Assembly (NCBI GenBank): GCA_038058335.1
Contig: JBBUBI010000047.1
Location: forward strand, 1-14,745
Direction of reading: 5' to 3'
Length of the DNA stretch: 14,745 nt
Source: JBBTVO01 sp038058335
GTDB taxonomy: Bacteria > Patescibacteriota > Microgenomatia > Levybacterales > UBA12049
The position numbers and the translations under genes were made by a program. The notes under the pieces are model-generated. The model saw nothing but the letters and a program-made list of their open reading frames with translations. It was not told the origin of the DNA and ran no database searches. Each line of letters opens with the position of its first letter. The first letter of the stretch is position 1. Below are positions 1-5,515 of this stretch, one piece after another.

Positions 1-1365
1 TGGTTTTCAGTGGGAGCACTTCTTGGAATTTTTCTCCTAACTAGCTTCTCCGTAGTAGTTTTTCAAAAGATAAATCAAGACAAGATATATCCCGGAATAA
101 TGGTAAATGGAGTTGAATTCAGCGGGCAAAACAAGGAGGATGTTAGAAATTATTTCAAGAAAAGAAATGAACTCATCCAAGATACAAATCTTGTTTTTGT
201 AAATGAGACGGAAATTGCTACCGTATCAGCAAAGGAAGTAGATATGGGATATGACTATAATCTTCTCGCTACTCAAGCCTATGATCTTGGAAGATCAAAT
301 AATCTATTTTCAAACGCAAGTATCATTCTTCAGGCATATACAAAATCCATTAACCTTCCACCAGCATATGGATATTCAAGTGAAAAACTTATGCAAATAC
401 TTGATCCTCTGATTAAAAAAATGTACGTAGTTCCCGTGGATTCTCTTTTTAATTTCCAAAATGGAAGAGTTATTGAATTCAAGCCATCCAAGAATGGACA
501 GGATGCAGATATTGACGGACTCACGAAAAAATTATCCGCAAAAACAGACAATATTGTCTTCTCAGGCATAAGTCAAACCGTAACAATAGAAATTCCGATA
601 AAAATAACCGAGCCAGAAATTACTACTGAGAAAGCAAATGATATGGGGATCAGAGAGCTTATCGGTCGAGGCACCTCACTGTTTCAGCATTCTATTCCGG
701 GAAGAATTCATAATGTAAATCTGGCAGCAGCGAGAATGAACGGAGTTCTCATTGCTCCTGATGAAGTATTTTCTTTCAACAACGCGCTTGGTGATATTTC
801 AGCCTTTACCGGATACAAACAAGCTTATATCATTCAAGGCGGAAGAACAGTTCTGGGAGATGGAGGAGGAGTCTGTCAGGTCTCCACAACGCTTTTCAGA
901 GCACTTCTGGACGCCGGACTTCCGATAGTCGAAAGGCGGGCTCATGCCTACAGAGTTGGCTACTATGAACAAGATTCTCTTCCGGGCATCGATGCAACTG
1001 TATTCTCTCCGACAGTCGACTTGAAATTCAAGAATGACACGGGACATCATATTTTGATTCAAACCGTTATTGATCTTAATACTTTAAGTCTTGCATTTGA
1101 GCTCTATGGTACGAAAGATGGAAGAGAAGTTGCTCTAACCAAACCAATAATTACAAGTACGTCTCCAGCACTCCCAGATGTTCATCAGGATGACCCAACT
1201 CTTTCAAAAGGACAGGTAAGGCAGGTTGATTTTGCAGCAGCAGGCGCAAAAGTTTATTTCACTCGAAAGGTCATGAGGAATGGAGAAGAAATAATTTCAG
1301 AAACTTTTTCTTCAAATTATAGACCTTGGCAGGCTGTATTTCTTCACGGGACAAAGGAAGGATAA
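1..1365 (+). CDS. VanW-family surface protein, 5' end outside the window
   Basis: Probable membrane-anchored, extracytoplasmic cell-envelope protein of the VanW/YoaR type; the biochemical role of this family is not established. The reading frame is open to the left edge, so the GTG at 10 is only the first start inside the window and the real start probably lies upstream. Residues below count from that GTG. A hydrophobic segment at about residues 2-18 looks like a membrane anchor. It is followed by peptidoglycan-binding-4-like sequence (about 25-200), then the VanW domain (about 215-355), with the hallmark GGGVCQVSTT around Cys289 and a downstream DATVFSPTVDLKF stretch. The C-terminal 60 residues (SKGQVRQVDF ... 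NYRPWQAVF) resemble a G5-like domain. The stop is followed directly by an AT-rich repeat and no obvious terminator. Family assignment is firm; the function is unknown. Confidence 0.88.
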   Translation, partial: WFSVGALLGIFLLTSFSVVVFQKINQDKIYPGIMVNGVEFSGQNKEDVRNYFKKRNELIQDTNLVFVNETEIATVSAKEVDMGYDYNLLATQAYDLGRSNNLFSNASIILQAYTKSINLPPAYGYSSEKLMQILDPLIKKMYVVPVDSLFNFQNGRVIEFKPSKNGQDADIDGLTKKLSAKTDNIVFSGISQTVTIEIPIKITEPEITTEKANDMGIRELIGRGTSLFQHSIPGRIHNVNLAAARMNGVLIAPDEVFSFNNALGDISAFTGYKQAYIIQGGRTVLGDGGGVCQVSTTLFRALLDAGLPIVERRAHAYRVGYYEQDSLPGIDATVFSPTVDLKFKNDTGHHILIQTVIDLNTLSLAFELYGTKDGREVALTKPIITSTSPALPDVHQDDPTLSKGQVRQVDFAAAGAKVYFTRKVMRNGEEIISETFSSNYRPWQAVFLHGTKEG

Positions 1366-1462
1366 AATTGACCTAATTAATCTAATTAACCTAATTTCTA
1401 ATTTGGTTTTTGAAAATTGGGATTTGTTTAGGAATTAGAAATTAAAAATTAGAAATTTTGAG
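1366..1462. repeat. AT-rich dispersed repeat, copy A (7-bp periodic ends)
   Basis: Noncoding sequence filling the whole gap between the VanW gene and the nucleotidyltransferase gene. It begins AATTGACCTAATTAA and continues with CTAATT iterations. Its right end is built of 7-bp units (AATTAGA, AATTAAA, AATTAGA), which are roughly the reverse complement of the left-end CTAATTT units, so the ends can pair. A related copy lies at 12751-12855 in the same orientation. No clear promoter or Shine-Dalgarno site is visible here except weak -10-like AT tracts. Confidence 0.75.
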
Positions 1463-1464
1463 AA

Positions 1465-1941
1465 ATGATAGTTAAGATAGAAAAAGCTATAGACATAAGT
1501 AAGAAACTACGAAAAGAAGGTAGAGTTGTTGTTCTTGCAGGCGGTTGCTTTGATATTCTTCATTCAGGACATACACGCTTTTTGAAGGAATCAAAAAAAC
1601 AAGGAAATAAACTTTTTGTTCTTCTTGAAAATGACGTAAATGTAGCAAAGCTTAAAGGTGCCAACAGGCCTATAAACACTCAGAAAGAAAGAGCTGAGGT
1701 TTTATCAGACTTAAGATCCGTAGATTATGTAGTTCTTCTACCAGTTATGGAAATCGATAATGATTATGATAAACTGTTGCTTGCTATAAGACCTGAAGTA
1801 ATTACGACTACAGAAAATGACCCTGATATTGAACACAAGAAAAGACAAGCGAAAATGATAAAAGCAAAGCTCGTATCAGTAATAGGAAGAATTGAAGATC
1901 GTTCTACCTCAAGAATAAATGATATAATTTCAAAAAAATGA
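1465..1941 (+). CDS. HxGH nucleotidyltransferase (RfaE/HldE C-domain-like)
   Basis: Cytoplasmic nucleotidyltransferase of the cytidylyltransferase-like superfamily. Such enzymes transfer an NMP from ATP or CTP to a phosphorylated sugar or alcohol. The 158-residue protein is a single Rossmann-like domain. The N-terminal motif GGCFDILHSGH contains the HxGH site at residues 33-36, and the C-terminal RSTSRI at about 146-151 matches the family's second phosphate-binding motif. It corresponds to only the adenylyltransferase half of HldE; no sugar-kinase half is present. The substrate cannot be read from sequence: heptose-phosphate, glycerol-phosphate and ethanolamine-phosphate relatives are all possible. 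The ATG at 1465 has no Shine-Dalgarno site. The gene ends in a 4-nt overlap with the next, implying translational coupling. Confidence 0.85.
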   Translation: MIVKIEKAIDISKKLRKEGRVVVLAGGCFDILHSGHTRFLKESKKQGNKLFVLLENDVNVAKLKGANRPINTQKERAEVLSDLRSVDYVVLLPVMEIDNDYDKLLLAIRPEVITTTENDPDIEHKKRQAKMIKAKLVSVIGRIEDRSTSRINDIISKK

Positions 1942-2381
1942 AAAAGATTTTAATTGTTTTAGCAATAATAATTATTCTAATAATCGGGTTGTGGGCTTGG
2001 CAAAGCTCTCAAAAATCTCCGGTTGCCAAAATAGGAGATAGAACTTTCAATCTTTATCTCACAAAAACAAATGAAGACAAACAGATTGGTCTTTCAAAAT
2101 ACGATAAGATCGACGATTCAAGAGCCATGATTTTCTCATTTGAGAAACCTGATTACTATTCATTCTGGATGAAAGAAATGAAATTTCCAATAGACATAAT
2201 TTACGTGAGAGATGATAAAATAGTCACCATACACAAGAACGTACAGCCGCCGAAAAATGATAAAGATCTTCAAGTATACAGCTCGAATAAACCTGCTGAT
2301 ACAGTAATTGAAGTTAATGCTGGTCTTTCTCAAAAATATAATATAAAAGAAGGCGATTCAATTACAGTCTCCAACATCTGA
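1938..2381 (+). CDS. DUF192 family protein with N-terminal membrane anchor
   Basis: Conserved protein of unknown function. An N-terminal hydrophobic stretch (about residues 4-21, ending WAWQSSQ) is a signal anchor, so the domain should face outside the cell. The DUF192 domain covers about residues 30-147. Visible hallmarks are IGLSKYDKI, AMIFSFEKP, FWMKEMKFPIDIIYV (about 75-90) and the late VIEVNAG ... IKEGDSI block. Length (147 residues) is usual for anchored members. Its ATG overlaps the stop of the nucleotidyltransferase gene by 4 nt, and tsaD starts 1 nt after its stop, so the three genes form one operon. Nothing in the sequence reveals a ligand or reaction. Confidence 0.87.
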   Translation: MKKILIVLAIIIILIIGLWAWQSSQKSPVAKIGDRTFNLYLTKTNEDKQIGLSKYDKIDDSRAMIFSFEKPDYYSFWMKEMKFPIDIIYVRDDKIVTIHKNVQPPKNDKDLQVYSSNKPADTVIEVNAGLSQKYNIKEGDSITVSNI

Positions 2382-2382
2382 C

Positions 2383-3462
2383 ATGACTATCTTAGGAATA
2401 GAAACCTCATGCGACGAAACCGGAGTTGCAATAATAGAAATTAATCCTCCGGAAAATAAAGTTAATATTATTTCAAATCAGATTGCATCCTCTCTGTCTA
2501 TTCATTCCAAAACAGGCGGTATAATTCCTGACATGGCGGCACGCGAGCAGGTAAGATATATGATTCCTGTTTTGGAATCAGCTCTGAAGAGTTTAAGTAA
2601 AAAACCTGAATCTGTAATTGATGCGATTGCCGTTACTGTAGGCCCCGGGCTTATTGGTTCTTTACTCGTAGGAGTTGAAACCGCAAGAACATTAGCATAT
2701 GTTTGGAAAAAGCCAATTATTCCGGTCAATCATCTCATCGGACACATATACGCTAATTGGCTAACGGACTACTGTCTACCGTCTACGGTAAAACAAAAAG
2801 CTGTAGTCGGTAGTCTGAAAGCCGTAGTCAAGCAACCGGAATTTCCTTTAGTTGCTTTAGTGGTCTCCGGCGGTCATACGGATTTGGTTTTACTTAAAGA
2901 CCATAAGAAAATAAAATGGCTTGGCGGAACGCGCGATGACGCAGCGGGTGAAGCATTTGATAAGATTGGGAGACTGCTGAACCTACTCTATCCCGGCGGA
3001 CCTTCGATTGAAAAAGCAGCGTTGAAAGGAAATCCTAAGAAATATATCTTTCCAAGACCTATGATTGGATCCAAAGATTTTGATTTTTCTTTCTCAGGTC
3101 TTAAAGCAGCAGTTTTTCGTGAAATAAAATCCTTAAAAGGGATAGACGATCAAACAATATCTGACATTTCCTATGCAGTTCAGGAGTCAATTATTGATGT
3201 TCTTGTAAAGAAAACTTTAAAAGCTGCGCAGAAATATAAAGTGAGATCAATTCTCCTCGGCGGTGGCGTCGCCTCAAACCAAAAATTACAAGAGCAATTT
3301 AGACTAAAAGCTAACGACCAAAGACTAAAAGCCGAAATTTTTGTTCCTCAAAAATTTCTTTGCACCGACAACGCCGCCATGATCGCCACTGCAGCTTTCT
3401 ATAATTACAAACCTGTTGATTGGAGAAGGATATCTGCTAATCCTGAACTATACTTTTATTGA
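2383..3462 (+). CDS. tsaD: tRNA N6-adenosine threonylcarbamoyltransferase TsaD
   Basis: TsaD transfers threonylcarbamoyl from TC-AMP to A37 of ANN-decoding tRNAs, in a complex that includes TsaB; it is essential in most bacteria. The 359-residue protein has the ASKHA/Kae1 fold: N-terminal GIETSCDETGVAI, metal ligands His117 and His121 in NHLIGH, the SGGHTDL nucleotide-loop motif, DDAAGEAFDKIGRLL, PGGPSIE, FSFSGLKAAV, GGGVASNQKL, and the last metal ligand in CTDNAAM (Asp329). Two stretches look foreign to the family: about residues 127-150, encoded by an inverted array of 7-bp repeats between the HxxxH region and PEFPL; and about 307-318, encoded by another 7-bp repeat. Both keep the frame and lie between motifs, so the enzyme is probably functional. 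It starts 1 nt after DUF192, with no Shine-Dalgarno site. Confidence 0.96.
   Translation: MTILGIETSCDETGVAIIEINPPENKVNIISNQIASSLSIHSKTGGIIPDMAAREQVRYMIPVLESALKSLSKKPESVIDAIAVTVGPGLIGSLLVGVETARTLAYVWKKPIIPVNHLIGHIYANWLTDYCLPSTVKQKAVVGSLKAVVKQPEFPLVALVVSGGHTDLVLLKDHKKIKWLGGTRDDAAGEAFDKIGRLLNLLYPGGPSIEKAALKGNPKKYIFPRPMIGSKDFDFSFSGLKAAVFREIKSLKGIDDQTISDISYAVQESIIDVLVKKTLKAAQKYKVRSILLGGGVASNQKLQEQFRLKANDQRLKAEIFVPQKFLCTDNAAMIATAAFYNYKPVDWRRISANPELYFY
2767..2830. repeat. Inverted array of 7-bp repeats inside tsaD
   Basis: The left half has three consecutive heptamers of the form G(A/T)CTACN, at 2767, 2774 and 2781. The right half has GTAGTCN heptamers at 2803, 2810 and 2824, separated by GAAAGCC. 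Because GTAGTC is the reverse complement of GACTAC, the whole is an imperfect hairpin-forming inverted repeat around an A-rich centre (2788-2800). A 12-bp unit, AAAGC(T/C)GTAGTC, also recurs at 2797 and 2818, a 21-bp period. The array is translated in frame as part of TsaD, adding roughly 22-24 residues not expected from the family. Confidence 0.8.
3301..3335. repeat. Direct 7-bp repeat tract inside tsaD
   Basis: Five consecutive heptamers can be read: AGACTAA, AAGCTAA, CGACCAA, AGACTAA, AAGCCGA. The 11-mer AGACTAAAAGC occurs twice with a 21-bp offset (3301 and 3322), so the protein repeats RLKA (RLKANDQRLKA). It lies between the GGGVASN and CTDN motifs of TsaD, a region that varies in length in the family, so it should be tolerated. 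Confidence 0.65.
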
Positions 3463-3468
3463 AATTTA

Positions 3469-3491
3469 TCCTTCGAAGCCTCGGCGAAGGA
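3469..3491. repeat. Short palindromic element just after tsaD
   Basis: Imperfect palindrome with 7-bp perfect arms, TCCTTCG at 3469-3475 and CGAAGGA at 3485-3491. An inner GCC/GGC pair can form in an alternative fold. It begins 7 nt after the tsaD stop. No T-run follows it, so it is not a standard intrinsic terminator. From memory, near-identical palindromes are scattered through Patescibacteria genomes; that is not verified here. Confidence 0.7.
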
Positions 3492-3493
3492 GA

Positions 3494-3520
3494 ACCAACC
3501 CCGAACTCTATTTCATATGA
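3494..3520 (+). pseudogene. Remnant of a second tsaD 3' end
   Basis: Nine codons reading TNPELYFI plus stop, in a different frame from tsaD, which itself ends ANPELYFY plus stop 58 nt earlier. Five of the six identical codons differ only at the third base (AAT/AAC, CCT/CCC, CTA/CTC, TAC/TAT, TTT/TTC). This is the pattern expected of two diverged coding copies rather than chance. Similarity may begin at a shared GAAGGA, which in the remnant is the right arm of the palindrome. It is too short to encode anything and is best read as a recombination scar. Confidence 0.65.
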
Positions 3521-3526
3521 TATACT
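3518..3526 (+). promoter_or_regulatory. Extended -10 promoter of the EamA gene
   Basis: TGA immediately followed by TATACT (3521-3526) forms an extended -10 element. Exactly 7 nt separate it from the ATG at 3534, so transcription should start at or next to the A of ATG, giving a leaderless mRNA. No convincing -35 box is seen. Confidence 0.6.
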
Positions 3527-3533
3527 CCAGTTA

Positions 3534-4394
3534 ATGGGAGTAATTTTTGCAATTCTAACAGCATTGTTATTGGGTTTATCAAACCTATTCCTTAAAAAGA
3601 GTTTTAAAGACTTCTCGCCTTCTATATCATTCTTCCTTTTTGCTGTTTTATCTGTTATTCTTTGGGCTCCCATAGGATTTTTGCTTGGCGTTCAATTTGA
3701 TCAATGGGTTCTAGGAATCTTTGTAGGCGTATTTAGTGCGATCCTTGGGCAAGCAATATATATTTACGTTTTGGAAAAGGGACAGTTAAGCATAACCGCC
3801 ACAATATTATCTAGCTTTTCCATTTATACGATTGTCTTTTCTATGCTTTTTAATAAAGAGCGACCAGCTCCCATGGCTTTGCTATTTATAGCTCTAACTA
3901 TATTTGGAACAATAATTGTTTCTTTGCCCGAAAAGTTCAATAAAAATGAATTAAAAAAGATAAATTTTATCTTATGGGCAGTTTTTGCAGCAATTTGTAT
4001 AGGAGCAGCAGATACTTTAACAAAGTTTTTCATAAACAAGGCATCAGTAGGCTCATTTCTTTTTTATGTTGCTTTTGCGCAGTTATTTGTCAGTTTTATT
4101 TATTTACAATTTGATAAGCAAAAACTAAACCAATTTTCAGAAATTATCAATAAATATAAGGATTATAAATTTGCGCTACTGGGAAGTTTATCCATCGCTG
4201 TTGCAACAATGTTTCTTTTTCTTTCTTTCAATTTCACACTCGCTTCGATTGCATCTCCTATTGCTGCAAGCGCACCAGTCATAACAGTTTTGCTTGCGTT
4301 AATTTTTCTGAAAGACAAGATATCTATAAAAAATTGGGCGGGACTTATTTTAGTACTATTTTCCATAATTGGCCTTGGTTTTGTAAACTCCTAA
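3534..4394 (+). CDS. EamA (drug/metabolite transporter superfamily) permease
   Basis: Integral membrane transporter, 286 residues from this start, with about ten hydrophobic helices in two five-helix halves. This matches two EamA repeats (about 1-135 and 145-286). Family-like features include an opening helix ending LSNLFLKKSF, the mid-protein GIYIY-like turn QAIYIYVLEKGQ, and a closing helix after KNWAGLILV. The substrate is not predictable. A TTG-initiated frame opens earlier at 3459, but that extension would translate the palindrome and the tsaD remnant and would place non-hydrophobic sequence before the first helix. The ATG at 3534, which has a -10 box 7 nt upstream, is therefore preferred. 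The gene appears to have its own promoter rather than being part of the tsaD operon. Confidence 0.88.
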   Translation: MGVIFAILTALLLGLSNLFLKKSFKDFSPSISFFLFAVLSVILWAPIGFLLGVQFDQWVLGIFVGVFSAILGQAIYIYVLEKGQLSITATILSSFSIYTIVFSMLFNKERPAPMALLFIALTIFGTIIVSLPEKFNKNELKKINFILWAVFAAICIGAADTLTKFFINKASVGSFLFYVAFAQLFVSFIYLQFDKQKLNQFSEIINKYKDYKFALLGSLSIAVATMFLFLSFNFTLASIASPIAASAPVITVLLALIFLKDKISIKNWAGLILVLFSIIGLGFVNS

Positions 4395-4417
4395 AAAGCT
4401 CCTATATTTCAGTTTTG

Positions 4418-4426
4418 TGGTAAAAT
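4418..4426 (+). promoter_or_regulatory. Extended -10 promoter of rmuC
   Basis: TGG followed by TAAAAT (4421-4426), with exactly 7 nt before the ATG at 4434, the same geometry as the EamA promoter. This predicts a leaderless transcript. It lies in the 39-nt gap after the EamA gene, and no Shine-Dalgarno site is present. Confidence 0.62.
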
Positions 4427-4433
4427 AAAATGC

Positions 4434-5456
4434 ATGCAAAATGAACTGTCCATTATTTTTGTAATAATCCTCGGTCTTGCCGCAATTTTCTATTTTCTCA
4501 ACAAAAAGTTTTCAGATCTTAAAAAACCTCAGGACAACGACACTCTAATTGAATGGATTAAATCCACGCAATCCTCCCTTGATCAGATTAATAAGAATCT
4601 TAATGATTCATTATCACAAAACTCTTCCAATATGGTTAAGACCTTACAGGAAAATTCCAAACAATTGAATGACAGACTTGATAAGGCAGCTTCAGTGATA
4701 GGAAATGTAAGCAAGGAAATTGGACAAATGAGCGAAATTGGAAGAAGCATGCAGGATCTTCAGGATTTTCTGAAAAGCCCGAAGCTTCGGGGCAATATTG
4801 GCGAACAAGTACTAAAAGATCTTATTTCTCAGATGTTTCCCAAAAATAGTTTTCATCTTCAATATCAATTCAAAACAGGTGAGCGGGTTGATGCAGCTAT
4901 TAAGACTGATGCGGGAATTTTACCGATTGATTCAAAATTCCCTATGGAAAATTTTCAGAAAATGGTAAAAGCCGAAACAAAAAAAGAAAGGGAGGATTTC
5001 CAAAAAGAATTTATAAGAGATGTGAGGAAGCATGTTGATGCGATTGCCAAGAAATATATCCTGCCAGATGAAGGTACTATGGATTTTGCTCTCATGTACA
5101 TACCAAGTGAAAATGTATTCAATGAAATAACCAACATCACAGAAGTAACCGATTATGCCAGAAAACAAAGGGTATATCCTGTTTCTCCAAATACTTTATA
5201 TGCACATCTTCAAACAATTCTTCTATCGTTTGAAGGCAAAAAAATCGAAGACAGATCAAGACAAGTCTTAAGGCTTTTAAGAGCTCTTCAGATTGACTAC
5301 GATAAAGTTCAGGAAAGTGTAGGAGTTTTGGGAAAACACATGAATAATGCATCTTCGCAATTCTCAAATGTCTCATCAGGAATTATACAGCTTGGGAACA
5401 AAATTCAGTCAGCAGGACATCTTGAAGAAAGCGCAGTGAAAGAAATTGATAAATAA
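4434..5456 (+). CDS. rmuC: RmuC-family DNA recombination protein
   Basis: RmuC proteins limit inversions and recombination at repeats and have a predicted nuclease-related fold. This 340-residue protein has an N-terminal transmembrane helix (about residues 5-22), a charged Gln/Asn-rich coiled coil (about 35-110), and the RmuC domain (about 115-320). The domain is recognisable by KSPKLRGNIGEQVLKDLI, the GERVDAAIKTDAGILPIDSKFPM core with conserved Asp and Lys, the DFALMYIPSENVF block and the late VYPVSPNTLYAHLQ motif. Length is typical of short CPR-type members. It stands alone between an upstream promoter and a 59-nt gap before the helicase gene. The next gene is also a DNA-repair protein, a plausible functional grouping. 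Confidence 0.93.
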   Translation: MQNELSIIFVIILGLAAIFYFLNKKFSDLKKPQDNDTLIEWIKSTQSSLDQINKNLNDSLSQNSSNMVKTLQENSKQLNDRLDKAASVIGNVSKEIGQMSEIGRSMQDLQDFLKSPKLRGNIGEQVLKDLISQMFPKNSFHLQYQFKTGERVDAAIKTDAGILPIDSKFPMENFQKMVKAETKKEREDFQKEFIRDVRKHVDAIAKKYILPDEGTMDFALMYIPSENVFNEITNITEVTDYARKQRVYPVSPNTLYAHLQTILLSFEGKKIEDRSRQVLRLLRALQIDYDKVQESVGVLGKHMNNASSQFSNVSSGIIQLGNKIQSAGHLEESAVKEIDK

Positions 5457-5494
5457 TTATTGAATACATCCTTCTTCTTTTCTACATCTTTTAT

Positions 5495-5503
5495 TGTTAG
5501 AAT
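5495..5503 (+). promoter_or_regulatory. Extended -10 promoter of the uvrD-like gene
   Basis: TGT followed by TAGAAT (5498-5503), 12 nt before the GTG start at 5516. This predicts a leader of only about 5 nt. No Shine-Dalgarno site lies before the start codon. Confidence 0.55.
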
Positions 5504-5515
5504 ACTCGTAACGAA

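Noticed and set aside
2767..2830. CRISPR-like array
   Set aside because: Units are 7 bp and contiguous, with no spacers; it is an inverted minisatellite inside a coding gene, and no cas genes are present.
3469..3491. Palindrome as tsaD terminator
   Set aside because: No T-run follows the stem on either strand.
3459..3533. Longer EamA protein starting at TTG 3459
   Set aside because: The extension would translate the palindrome and the tsaD remnant; it is not hydrophobic, whereas ATG 3534 begins directly before the first membrane helix and has a -10 box 7 nt upstream.
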